DNA from: Gambelia wislizenii
Taxonomy: Eukaryota > Chordata > Lepidosauria > Squamata > Crotaphytidae
Length of the DNA stretch: 64,000 bases
Assembly (NCBI GenBank): GCA_030847615.1
Contig: JAUMIR010000001.1
Span: 181,927,001-181,991,000, forward strand
Reading direction: 5' to 3'
Each line of letters begins with the position of its first letter. The first letter of the stretch is position 1. Both the position numbers and the translations under genes were made by a program. The notes beneath the pieces were generated by a model that was not told the DNA's origin, did no database searches, and saw nothing but the letters and a program-made list of their open reading frames with translations. Below are positions 45,786-56,822 of the stretch, piece after piece.

Positions 45786-46140
45786 TATCTAGAGCAAGGG
45801 TAGGCAAACTGGTGCTTGCTAGATATTTTGAGCTGCAGTTCCCTTAGGCCTTCATGACTGGCCATAGCACATAGAACAGCTCTACTCAAAGTTGTGGTCC
45901 CTGGATTGATGCCAGTTCATAAGCCATTGGCTGCTACTCTGTGGAAAGTTTTCAGGAAAGAAAGAACTATTTTTAACCAGTGGGCACAAACATAGCATCA
46001 GTCACTTGCATGTAGGGGAAAAATTGGTGGTCTCTCCCCCCCTCCATCAGATAGCCTTGGGAGCATTGAGCTAGAGCATATAAGAGTTGTAGTCCAAAAC
46101 ATCTGGAAATACTTGACTGCCTATTCCTCAGCTAGCAATA
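45786..46140. mobile_element. possible hAT-like fold-back element with internal insertion
   Basis: The left end CTAGAGCAAGGGTAGGCAAA pairs loosely with the reverse complement of the right end, CTAGCTGAGGAATAGGCAGT. Both continue into AGATATTTTGAGCTGCAGTT / AGATGTTTTGGACTACAACT, a pattern of amniote hAT-type MITEs. The centre (about 45873-46076) looks like a different repeat. No duplication was fixed. Confidence 0.45.
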
Positions 46141-46484
46141 TACCAAGTTGATGTTCACTTTTGTTTCCATATCAGTACTTCTGCCTAGCTGTATGGCTGA
46201 TAATATCACCTGGATTGTTCTGGTTCTAAACTTTCCCACAGTAACACAAGGAATGAGAATCTTCTCTACAATGCACCTCTATGCCAATTGGAAATATACA
46301 TCGGTGCCTCCTCAACATCTTTAAGGTTGAGCATGAGGATTTTTCACAGCCTATCAGTGTCATGATCACAGTTATCCATATTCTGTTCTCCCACCATCAG
46401 ATGAATGTATTTCCAAAGCATGAGGCTGGTAGGAATTCAGTATCATCTTTAAACTGATGAAATCACTATTGAATTGCAACAGGA

Positions 46485-46520
<36 letters not shown>

Positions 46521-48146
46521 AACCCTGGTTTTGTTATTAAATTAGTAGTAAAAAGCTTGGCTATGAAGCAACTAGTAACTTTTACTGGGTTCTCAATTGC
46601 CAGTGAACAGTATTATGCCTGGACTGGCAGTCCTCCCCTGCCATTTCAAAGCCTTTGTATTAGAGACAGTGCTTATTTAGCAGTTGCTAGTTAGTATTTT
46701 TGACACAATGCTTCATTTTCAGCTATACCTTTGGCAATTTACTGTTGGTTCAAAACTTAATAACTTGTTAGCATTGTCTATTTCCAATGAGTTATAAATG
46801 ATGGAATTAATTGGGTGCTGAACTGATAATGCATTATGCATGTTATCCCACCAACTGGGAAGAGTATAATTTGCATCTGTATATTCCATTTTAATAAGTC
46901 ACAAATATGTACAATTGCAAAACAAGATCAAGAACATCCTTTGTACTGCGACAAATAATTCCTACAACAGAATGCTGTCGTGAAGATTCCCAGTGTCAAA
47001 TAAGCTTTCATTCTTAGCATTCAGTTCTACTGATGAAAGATGAGGTGTGCTTATTTGTAACATTGTCTTTCTTTCTGTCTGCCTTTCTTTCTTTCTTGAG
47101 TTTATTCCAGCTGTTACTGAAGGGCTAACGTGGCCCAGGTGTATAAATGGTATGTGTTTCAGCATTATGGTATAAGAATTAACAAAGTATAGCCTGAGCC
47201 TGGAGCAAAACCATGACAATAAACTTGTAGCATGTTATCTCTGTCACAATTTTGTGTGTATGAACTCAGCAGGAAGAAAGACTGGAGAAAGACTGCATAC
47301 AAATATGAAATACAAAGTCACATTTGTATGCAGTCCTGCATGTTCTCTGGTAATTAAACAACGACACTCTTTTTATACTATGTGCTATAATTTATTTATG
47401 TATGTTTCAATTAATTATAGCAAAGGAAAACACTATTGTATATGGTACATGTGTTACCCAATGGATAAAATCTTGATATCAACACTGTAGGCTATAGGTA
47501 TAATATAAATCTAGAGGTCCCTGAGGTCAGATAACAGTATATCTTGTGCAGCTTTCATGGATAGCAAGAATTTTCACCACAAGATTTTTGATTGTTATGT
47601 ATACATCTCTTCTGTTATCACTTTTTACTTTCCTTTTCTGAAGATAGTGTGCAATTTTGGATGGATCGATAACCCAGATGTAAGTGAAACATCAAAAGTT
47701 ACATACTAGAGGCAGTAAGCAAGTGCTACTGAGGTGCCAGAATTCTGGACTGTTCCACCTTATATTGCAGGTGTGAGACCATGCTTATCCACAATGGATT
47801 ATCATTGCATAGAGAAGCCATGCATCAAGGATAAAGCTAAATTTAAAGTCAAACTACAGAATAGGTTAAAGGAGCTACAGGTATTCCCTGTGGTTAACTC
47901 ATTTTTCCTCCAACAATGAGATTTCAGAGATACCTGCCTCAACAAAGTTTTAACATTCAACTCATGTTTACTTCTAAATTACAAAAGTACACTAAATGCA
48001 AGATACATACATGAAGAAATTCTTGTACTGTGATAAACAGATGTTTTTCATCACATAGAAAATAAAAAAAACCCTTAAAATATTGACTAGTTTGACATTT
48101 GACACATTATTTAGGGGTTCTAATTCACTATTCCATATTTTCATAG
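46141..48146. other. unassigned; A28 run and hairpin
   Basis: Holds a run of about 28 A at 46491-46518, a short TTTC-rich patch at about 47067-47097, and a perfect 14-bp inverted repeat at 47291-47335. No gene or element was recognised around the A-run. Confidence 0.45.
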
Positions 48147-48148
48147 TA

Positions 48149-48987
48149 CAGTTGGACCCCTGTATCTATAGATCCCATGTCCATGGTTTCAGTTATCTGC
48201 GGTCCAAAGAGGTATGAAAAAAAACAAAACAAATAGCAGTAATAAAGACAGCTAATCTTAGTGGATATCAGCAGAATGGAACTCCTGTGCTGTACAGAGA
48301 GTATTCAATTGAAAATGGAAGGCAATGGAGAATGAGGAAGTGGGATGCAGTTATCTTGTGCTGTCGTGTTGTTTCCTGCTCTTGTGTTTTCTCACATTTT
48401 GTCAATGTATGGGGAGCTTACATTACAGTACTGCCAGCTGCTCAGTGCCCATTCTTGGACAGAGCTTACATGCAGCAGACTTGGGCTTACGGAGGGAGTT
48501 GGCAGCAACAGCAGTGACAATTCTTGGTGATCCCCCCCCCACAAGCCCAAGGCTCTTGTGTGAATGTGCATGCAGAGGCCTTGGACTTCAGAAGTAACTT
48601 GGCACCAGTGGAGATTCTTTGTGCTCCTCCCCCTCTGGGGACTCCCCCAGACACCCGCTTCACAAGCCTGAAGAGCCCTCCAAGGAGCCTTGTTCCTGTC
48701 TCTGCAACTGACCATTGAATTCAATTTCCCCCCCCCCACTTTTATGGCAGCCCTGTGGTCCTGACCCCTGAAAATGTGGGGGGACAACTGTAAATGTTTT
48801 AGCAGATTCTTTTGCTTAAATGCTTAAGTTCTGTCAAATTTTAGAACCTCCTCTGCAAGGTGCCCCCTTCCCTCCACACCACCATTGTTCCTTCCATTTA
48901 AAACAATAGCATTCGGAGTTAACTGTGTTTTCACTTATCCGTGGTAACCCCAAAAACTGAACCCCCATGGATGGTGGGGTCTGACTA
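48149..48987. mobile_element. Tigger-like non-autonomous DNA element
   Basis: The left end CAGTTGGACCCCTGTATCTA follows TA at 48147-48148. Two right ends are possible. The first is CAACTG at 48785-48790 followed by TA (48791-48792), whose reverse complement reads CAGTTGTCCCCCCACATTTT. The second is a more distal end at 48987 followed by TA, whose reverse complement reads TAGTCAGACCCCACCATCCA. The two may reflect a nested pair. Open frames inside show no transposase motif. Confidence 0.65.
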
Positions 48988-49083
48988 TATATCCAAAACC
49001 CTACAGTCTGATTGTGTCATCAAATGCATGATTATTTTAAAAAGTACTCTTGGTTGTCACCAAATTTCATCTAAAGCAAAATG

Positions 49084-49240
49084 CAAGGTAAGAGCTGTTA
49101 GATAGTGGAATGTGCTGCCTCAGAGTGTGGTGGAGTCTCCTTCTTTGGAGGTCAGGAGTGCTTTGATTATGTATTCCTGCAGAGCAGGGGTTGGACTAGA
49201 TGGCCCTTCTGGTCTCTTCTAACTCTGTGATTCTATGATT
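49084..49240 (+). mobile_element. CR1 LINE 3' end, partly deleted
   Basis: Contains GTGCTGCCTCAGAGTGTGGT, GGAGTCTCCTTCTTTGGAGG and GGATTGGACT-like GGGTTGGACTAGATGGCCCT, ending in CTGTGATTCTATGATTC. Compared with the copy at 42890-43127, about 40 bp (the AAACAGAGGCTGGATGGCC segment) are missing between GGAGGT and CAGGAGTG. Confidence 0.92.
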
Positions 49241-50529
49241 CAATTATTTTAATTTTAAAAGAGATTGAAAGCAGAAGGAGAAGTTCTTCTTAATCTTAAA
49301 CAACTAGGGTTTTCATTTATAGATTACTAATATAACTCACTTTTTAAAGAAATTACAGGTATTTTGGGACAACACTTACTGCAGCATGTGCTATTGTAAA
49401 AAAGGGGGGAGGGGAAGTTAGAATCAGGACTATCACTTTATAAAATGAAGCAAACTTTTGAGACAATTTTACTTATCAGTGTTATATTGCATGGGATTCT
49501 TCATGCTGTTTAGTGCACATCACAACACTACTAAGCATACAGATAACTGTAACTATACATTACTATAGGTAAAACAGTGAACGATCAGCACAGTTTAAGG
49601 AATGTCCTTCTACAGACCAGTTGACTTCTCAGTAGCCTTGGTTCTTAATCAGATCTGTTAAACAGAGTCCAAGTAAACCTACCTGCTTTTTGAAGAAAAA
49701 GAAGAGGGGAAGAAGGCATAATTTCAATGACTGCTGATCTGAAAGGACTGATTGGAAACCAAAAAGAACAACAAAGATTAGAGTGTAGTAAGGAAAGCTA
49801 AATTTATATTCATCTGTACTGATTCTCAGCAATGAAGTGAAATGAAGCTGGGGGAGACATATATTTTTCCCTCTTGCACACCCATATCTGTCAGACTTTC
49901 TTTTTCTTTGACCACCTTCATTGAAAGGGCTTTGTTTTCCTGAAAGTCAGCAAGCCTGACAGCAGGCTGATAGTGAGTTTGTTTCATCATTAATGGGCAT
50001 CACTTTCACTACTTGTCAGCAAAACAGGCAGTAAGTAATTCACTCTGAAACACAAGTCTCTAACCGAGTGTGTTGGCAAGAAAGGCTCATGAAGAGGAAC
50101 TCTTTGCTTCTGCTATGGCCTCTGTGGTCCCACAAAAGAAGAGCCCTCAGCAAAAGAATGTGATGGACCACTGGGTTTGCTGGAATTTGGGGGATTAGGA
50201 ATTTTTTTATTGGAATAAGATCATTCTACTGAAAAATACACCCAACCGCAAAAGGCTGTAACAATAACAAAAAATAATAATTGTTTTCCTCTTGTCTTAC
50301 TAATACAAAAATAAAACCATCTATCCTAACACTAATACATGTTTCCTCTTAACCTAAACACACTATAATCACTCTTTTTTCTTTTTCAATGAACATTATG
50401 TTTACACATTACAATTATACCTATTTGGAAAAGAAAAAAAATCAATAAAAGATTAATAAATATAATAATACAAAATAATACAAAACTACAACAACAATAA
50501 TAGCATATTTATTTAAAATATCCTTTTAT
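49241..50529. other. unassigned non-coding sequence
   Basis: AT-rich, with nothing recognised. The last 250 bp (50260-50520) are particularly A-rich on the plus strand. Confidence 0.4.
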
Positions 50530-50871
50530 GTTATTGCCGGGGTTGTCTCACTAAACCACAGCCAAAACTTTTTCCAACAATGGTTTGGCAATTTCTCTTT
50601 TTCACTCAGAGCTAAATTTTCAATTACGTTCTTCACATAATAAGCAGTGCCTTTTACATCCTGCAGATTTTGACTCTTTACCTTCCTTTGTCTTTGGAAA
50701 AATAACCCTAACATCACATAGAGGTTTACCAGATGCATCATGGACAAGGGCACTTACCCAAAGCTCTCAGCCACGGAACCAAACTCCTGTCCATCATCCT
50801 TGCCCTGTTATTGAAATCTCCTACAATAATAAGATGCCACCGAGTATTACACTGATCTTTTAAATACCCTA
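50530..50871 (-). mobile_element. possible LINE endonuclease remnant
   Basis: The minus strand near 50865-50805 reads KDQCNTRWHLIIVGDFNNR, containing the GDFN motif of LINE endonucleases. Downstream, a 75-codon open stretch (50753-50526) has charged sequence but no motif that assigns it to a family. The call rests mainly on one motif. Confidence 0.35.
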
Positions 50872-50921
50872 ACAATATATACACTTCACCTAGCCTTTAA
50901 ATGTCTTGTTTGTTAATGGTT

Positions 50922-50970
50922 AATTTACAAGGAGTGTAATTTTACAAGGAATGTAAATTTACAAGGAATG
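50922..50970. repeat. short tandem repeat, ~17-bp unit x3
   Basis: Three copies of a unit close to AATTTACAAGGAATGT, flanked on both sides by GGTTAATTT. Confidence 0.85.
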
Positions 50971-51285
50971 GTTAATTTCAGTTAAAGGGCATTAATCCAC
51001 CACAAGTACAACAATAAGTGAATAGCTATGAAGATCAGTCATTAAATCAAGAGTGGAGAATTCTTAATCTGATTTTTTTTTTTTTAGAATATGTAAGCAC
51101 ATGCAGGTTTTTTTTTAATTCACAACTGAATCACTTTCTGCATTCCCATTCCAAACGCAAAAAACTGTGGCAGAGCATACAGTTGCAGGGTTACCAAATA
51201 CAATATGACATCTGCAATTTTAAGGATCTCACAAACCCCTCCTTATCTTATTTGTGTGATTACAAATGAGTAGGTCAATAGGCCA

Positions 51286-51493
51286 AAGAGCCAACATGGT
51301 ACAGTAGTTTAGACCATGACTATGCAGAGCAGGGTTAAAATCCCTGCTTGACCATGGAAACCCACTGGGTGACCTTGGGCTGATCACACTTTCTCAAACT
51401 CAGAGGAAGGCAAAGACAAACCCCCTCTGAATAAATCTTGCCAAGAAAATCAAATGATAGGTTCACATTAGGGTTGCCATAGATGGAGGCCTT
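51286..51493 (+). mobile_element. Sauria-type tRNA-derived SINE
   Basis: Head AGAGCCAACATGGTACAGTA, B-box region GCAGGGTTAAAATCCCTGC, then CCACTGGGTGACCTTGGGCT, GCCAAGAAAATCAAATGATA and GGGTTGCCATAGATGGAGGC. The order matches 56065-56322; the (AAC)n tail is lost. Confidence 0.88.
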
Positions 51494-51695
51494 GATACAT
51501 TAACCATCTTTCTTTGCCTGTTGTTTCATTTCTACAATGAGCTTTTTGTGCTGAAACCCATAAAATCATTTTCAGACACACCCTAGGTTTATATCTATTT
51601 TACTGTATATTCTTAGGAAGGCACGTCTCACAAATTATTAAAATCTACATTCACTTGAACTTTATTGTACTAGAAATACCCATGTCTGCCAAGCA

Positions 51696-51973
51696 AGCTT
51701 GTTTTCTGCTGCTCAGAGGCAAGAACATGGAGCAATGGACTCAAACTGCAAGAAAATAGATTCCACCTAAACATGAGGAAGAACTTCCTGACAGTAAGAG
51801 CTGTTCAGAAGTGGAATACGTTGCCTTGGAGCATGGTGGAGTCTTCTTGTTTGGAAGTTTTTATACAGAGGCTGGATGGCCTCTGGGAATTATTTGATTG
51901 TCTATTCCTGCATGGCAGGGGATTGGACTGGATGGCCCTTGAGGTCTCCTCCAACTTTATGATTCTATGATTC
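51696..51973 (+). mobile_element. CR1 LINE 3' end
   Basis: Reads AAGCTTGTTTTCTGCTGCTC, then CACCTAAACATGAGGAAGAA, GGATTGGACTGGATGGCCCT and a TATGATTCTATGATTC end. About 280 bp, in sense orientation. It abuts an antisense L1 at 51975. Confidence 0.95.
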
Positions 51974-51979
51974 ATGCAT

Positions 51980-54515
51980 GTCCAGTTCTAGTAATCTTCC
52001 TCCACCCTCAGCATAAACTATTCTTTTGTCCAAACCAAACAACAGGCTGCAAAATACAAAATCAAATCAGGTAAACCCAATCCTCCTCTTTTTTTTTTTT
52101 TTTTTGCATCTTGCAATACCTTATCTTTGACTTTTGTTTTTTCCCTTGCCATACAAACTTGGATATATCCTTCTGCCATTACTCAAATGGTACATTGTCA
52201 TGACCAGTATTGTCTAGAATAAAACATCATTCTAGGGAGCACATTCCTCTTTATCACAGAAATTCGCCCAACAATGGCAAGTTTAATTTGTCCCATCTTC
52301 ACATATCTTTCTTAATTTTGTTCCATGTCTTTACATAGTTATTTTGAAACAACATACAATTCACACTTGTTATTGTAATACCTAAGTATTTAACCCTCTT
52401 CTCAAGTTTGTTCAGTTCTGTTGATTTTCCATTTTCCTATATTTAGTCAACATTTTTGTCTTTTGTTTATCTATCTTAAACCCTGCCATCTCACCAAATT
52501 CTTTTAATTTTCCCATTAACATATCTGTACTCTCCAAAGGATTTTTGAAAACAGTCACCAAGTCATCAGCAAATGCACTTAACTTATATGTTTCTTTTTT
52601 ATCCTTATGCCCAAACTTCTCTAATCTGAATAAAACTGCAAGAACCAAGATAAACAAAAGTGGCAACAGTGGACATCCTTGGCTTGTTCCTTTTTGAATC
52701 TCACAAGATTTTGTCAAATCTTCATGGACCATTATCTGTGCTTTCTGTAAAGTATAGATTGATATAACCCTTTAATAAAATTATCACCAAAATTCATCTC
52801 TTGCGAAACTTTAAAAAAGGAAGTCCAGTTCAAGACATCAAAGGTGTTTTCTGCATCTAGGACAGTCAATTCAGCTTGTTTCTCATTTTGTCATTCAAAG
52901 TATTCCAAAATATGTAACTTATTTTTAATATGATCTCATAGTTGTCTTTTAGGTAGAAATTTACATTGGTCCACATGAATAAAATCAGAATTATTTTTAA
53001 CCCTCAGGTAGTCCAGATGATGCCCAGAGCAGATATGGGGCTGGAAGGGGGACAAGCCAACATAGGGCCTGATAAACCAGTTTTTTTAAAAAAATACACA
53101 GTGTACCCCAGTTTACCTAGAAAAAAACAGATTGGGCTCCATGTGTTCATAGGAGCCCGTCCGGCATGCCACTGCTCCTGGAAGCCAGGCAGTGGTCCCT
53201 CAGCATGTGACTGAGGCTGGTCATATGCATGGGACCTGCAGTCACATGTTGTGAGATACCTGCCTGGCTTCTGTGTCAGTGGAGAAAATAGCAGTGGTGG
53301 CAGTGGCTGTGGCTTCAGTGACAGGATGGCATCCGGTGTTGACTCCAGACCATTTATTCTAAGTAACAAGGGCAGGGGAGGGCCATCTCTGCAGCCAGGA
53401 TATGTCGATGGGGAGCCGGCATATCCTGGCTACTGGAGATGAGCCCCTTCTTTTCTTTTTCTTTTTGCAATTTATACGCCAATCATTTCTCCAGGTTATT
53501 TGCATTTTTTTATTTTTATTTTATTGCTTTACATAGTTCATTTTCTCCATCTCTGTCTCTGCAAAATCTAGAAGTCCTTGGTGGAGACTTTTCAAGGTCA
53601 TTTTCCTTTCTTTTTATCTCAGAAGCAACTGAGTTTTCTCTTGCCTTTTTTCTTTTAAGTTTGGAATTATGCTAGATGAAACACCCTCTCATGAATGCTT
53701 TCTTGTATCCCAAACCATTCTAACATCTATACATTTGTTTAAATTATTCTTTAAAAACCCTTTCAATTTCTTTTTCCCACTCCTCAACCACCTTTCATTA
53801 TGAGTTTCATTCAGTCTTCATGTAAAATTCATGTAAAATTTTTGTGGTCTGAATCAGTCTTTAGTAATATACCAACATTACAAACCCTACTACTCAATAT
53901 CTCAGAAATCCAAATCATATTTATTCTCAAAAAAGATCTGTGACTTTCAGAAAAATAAGTATATTCTTTAACATCATCATATTTGCATTTCCATATAGCA
54001 ACCAACTCCAAATTATACATTATATATATAAAAAAAAGACTTTGGATAACTTGCCTTGAGAGAATCTAATATTTTTCTCAGAAATTGTCTTTTTGGAGGA
54101 TACCACCCCTTTCCACTCTTCCATAAGGTACCAATTATCATAGGACAGATCCATCAGCTTGTCCATAAGCCCCTTATAATATGTTGCCTTGTCCTTATTT
54201 GGGGCATAACCTGCCCACCAAGGTCTTAACCCCTTGTATATCGACCTGCATGCACTCCAACATATCTACCTCATTCATTTGCCAGTATCCGTTCTGGACA
54301 TAATTGAGGATTTATATACAAAACAACTCCATTTTTATTTTTCAGCCCTGCAGAGATAAATTCACTTAATTTCTTATAAATGAAATACATAGTATCCTTT
54401 TTTTTCTAATATCTGTTTCTTGCAAATTATATTCTACTTATTTTTTCAAATATTTTTTTTCTTTTTGAGGAATGTTTCCCCCATTTATATTCTACAGAAG
54501 ATATTTGCAATCCAT
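51980..54515 (-). mobile_element. L1 LINE (L1-C), antisense, rearranged
   Basis: Minus-strand order: endonuclease start near 54510 (EKKYLKK, then LQETDIRKK), GVVLYINPQLCPKRILANE-like sequence, VKEYTYFSESHRSFLRINMI (53829-54020), the linker RMVWDTRKHS (near 53700), then a 440-bp unrelated block (about 52990-53432), then RT from QCKFLPKRQLKDHIKNKL to GTSQGCPLLPLLFILVLAVL and SAFADDLVTVF (52412-52732, both Asp kept), and GGLGLPDLILYFAACCLVW near 52030. The RT fingers are missing where the unrelated block lies. It is a different L1 subfamily from L1-A and L1-B. Confidence 0.88.
52990..53432. other. 440-bp GC-richer block replacing part of L1-C
   Basis: Sequence between the linker and RT of L1-C with no L1 similarity. 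It is GC-richer than its surroundings and ends in a perfect 11-bp hairpin (GCCAGGATATG 53394-53404, CATATCCTGGC 53420-53430). Loosely similar direct words border it (CTCAGGTAGTCCAGATGATG and CTGGCTACTGGAGATGAGCC). It is perhaps a DNA-element remnant or a filler from repair; unassigned. Confidence 0.5.
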
Positions 54516-54529
54516 AATCAAGCTAACAG

Positions 54530-56765
54530 TTTAGAAAGGTCCACACCCGCAGCACCAGATGTAGCAGAATCTTCTTCTCCTTCCAAAAGTGTCTGTTATT
54601 CTACCCTTGTCTGCTGCCTCATCAGTTCCCTCTTCTTCTTGCAGATCTCCTCTAAATGTTTCCTGGAAATGCCTGAAACTCTGCAGCAAGGCATGGTCCC
54701 AACCAGCCTAAAGGAATCAGTTGTAAGGTCCTTGTTTCAAAAGGCCTCCCTGGATCCCATGGGGAGGGGTGTTCGGAGTGTGTGATGTCCTTCCAGCTCC
54801 AGAGGTTTCTGGGTCCATTTTAATCTAGCTTCAGACCTGGTTACGAAAGCTTTGGTCACCTTGGTGGATGACCTTTACTGGGAACTAAACAAGGGAATGT
54901 GACCCTGCTTGTCCTGGACTTCTCAGTGGCATTCAGTGCCATTGACCACAGTATTCTTCTGGGCCACCTCGCTGGGCTGGGACTTGGAGGTACTGTTTTG
55001 AAATGGCTCCATTCCTTCCTGGAGGGGCAAATCCAGAATGTGGTGCTGGGGGACCTGTCTGACTTCTTGGTGATTTGTCTGCTGTGTCCCACAGGGCTCT
55101 ATTTTGCTCCCCATACTATTTAACATATACACAAGGCTGCTGGGAGAGGTTGTCTTGGAGTCAGGTGTCACCAGTGTGCTTATGATACTCAGCTCTATTG
55201 CTCCTTTCCACCTAATTCCAAGGAAGCTGTTTTGTGCTAAATCAGTGCCTGGCAACTGTAATCAACTGGATGAGGGCAAACAAATGGAAGCTTAACCCAG
55301 ACAAAAGAGGTGTTCCTGGTCAGTTGAAAGGCAGATCAGGGAATAGGGATTAAGCCTGTGTTGGATGGGGTTACACTTCCCCTGAAAATACAGGTTTACA
55401 GTCTGGATATACTCCAGGATTCAGCCCTGACCTTAGTTGCTCAGGTTTCTCCAGTGGCCAAGAGTTCATTTGCACTATTAAAGTTAGTGTGCCAACTGTG
55501 CCTGTTCCTGTTCCTTGGGATGTCTGACTAGCCCATGGTTGCACATGTCTTAGTTACATCCCAATTGGGTTGGTGTAATGCACTGTACATGGGGCTGCCT
55601 TTGAATTGTGTTTAGAAATTTCAACTGGTTTAAAGAGCTACTACCAGATTTCTAACAGGTGCCAGTTACAGGGGCACACGACTCCCTGGTTGCAACGGCT
55701 CCACTGGCTGCCAGACTGTTTCCAGGCACAGTTCAAAAGTGCTGGTTTTGACCTAAAAAGCCCTATACAGCTTAGGCCCAGACTATTTGAAGGATCATAT
55801 CTTCCCATAAGAGCCTGTCCACATTTTAAGATCTGCATGGGAGGCACTTTTCTCTGTCCCTTCACAGGCACAGCTGGTGGGAACCTGGGAGAAGGCCTTC
55901 TCTGTGGCTGCTCCCACACTATGGAACTCCCTCCCAAGGGAAGTTAGAAAGGGTCCTTCTTTGTTTTCCTTCTGGTGGCAAGTTTCTTGTCCAGGAAGCC
56001 TATGGAAACTGATTTTAACAACAAAAAGTGTGTGTGGGGGGGTGCTGTATGCTGCTGTAATGTTAAAAGAGAGGCAATGTGATGTAGTGGCTCGAGCATT
56101 GTACTAAGACTTTGGAGACCAGGGTTCAAATCCCCTCTGGGCCATGAAAGCCCACTGGGTGGCCTTGGGCAGGTCATACACTCTCAGCCTCAGAGGGAGG
56201 CAATGCCAAACCTTCTCTGATGAAACCCTGCCAAGAAAACCCTGCGATAGGTTTGCCTTAGGGTTGTCTGAAGTTGGAAACAACTTGAAGGCACACAACA
56301 ACAACAACAACAACAACAACCATTTTTAATCTGCATTAAAGTAAGATTTTAATTAGTTTTAATTCTATTGTTTTTTAACAGTGTTGTAATTTTGTTTAAT
56401 TTTGTTGTTATATAGTACTGTTTTAATGTTAATCTTAATTTAGTATGTTTTAAACATGCTTTCCCTCCATCAGCAAGTCAAAACATTTTTATGCCTTCAG
56501 GCTTTTGGAAATTGACTGGGATGGGCTTTGAATAATATGCTGTGCTGTTTTATGGTTTGTATAGTCTTTTAATGACTATTAATGTTTAATGTTTCATCAT
56601 CTTAAATTGTTTAATTGCTTTTTAAATAACTTTTAAATTTATGCATTTATTAAAGTTTTGCATAGTTTTTAAGCTGTATTGTATTTTAAATATGTTGTTA
56701 GCCACCTTAAGTCCCATTATTGGGAGAAAGGCAGAATATTAATGAACAATAACAATCTCTGCCTT
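54530..56765 (+). mobile_element. L2-like LINE, 5'-truncated, with SINE inserted in its 3' region
   Basis: The plus strand gives old, heavily shifted L2 coding. It includes PTSLKESVVRSLFQKASLDP (54700), VLDFSVAFSAIDHSILLGHL (54920), SFLEGQIQNVVLGD, ANKWKLNPDK (55285), LQRLHWLPDCFQAQFK (55700) and KAFSVAAPTLWNSLPREVRK (55893). A SINE sits at 56065-56322. The L2 3' UTR then continues to TTAGCCACCTTAAGTCCCAT and GAGAAAGGCAGAATATTAAT at 56699-56745, the L2 end. It is more diverged than the L2 at 11855-15470. Confidence 0.88.
56065..56322 (+). mobile_element. Sauria-type tRNA-derived SINE, full length
   Basis: The best SINE in the window. The A-box region is TAGTGGCTCGAGCATTG and the B box is GGTTCAAATCCC (tRNA consensus GGTTCRANTCC). 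Then come CCACTGGGTGGCCTTGGGCA, the body CCCTGCCAAGAAAACCCTGC, the tail AACTTGAAGGCACACAAC and an (AAC)n run at 56297-56320. It would have been transcribed by pol III and moved by a Bov-B-type LINE that recognises the tail. It interrupts L2 3' sequence. Confidence 0.95.
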
Positions 56766-56771
56766 TTTTTG

Positions 56772-56822
56772 GAAGCCACCTTGAGACTCAGCCTGGGAGA
56801 AGGCAGGATGTAAATAAAGTGA
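56772..56822 (+). mobile_element. second L2-type 3' tail
   Basis: GGAAGCCACCTTGAGACTCA and GAAGGCAGGATGTAAATAAA repeat the terminal motif found about 70 bp upstream at 56699-56745. It is either an independent, very short L2/SINE tail or a duplicated L2 end. Confidence 0.6.

Noticed and set aside
48287..48787. Overlapping frames on both strands inside the Tigger-like element
   Set aside because: None carries transposase motifs, and the element is too short to be autonomous.
56065..56140. A tRNA gene
   Set aside because: The A and B boxes are present, but there is no cloverleaf and the sequence continues into a SINE body and (AAC)n tail.
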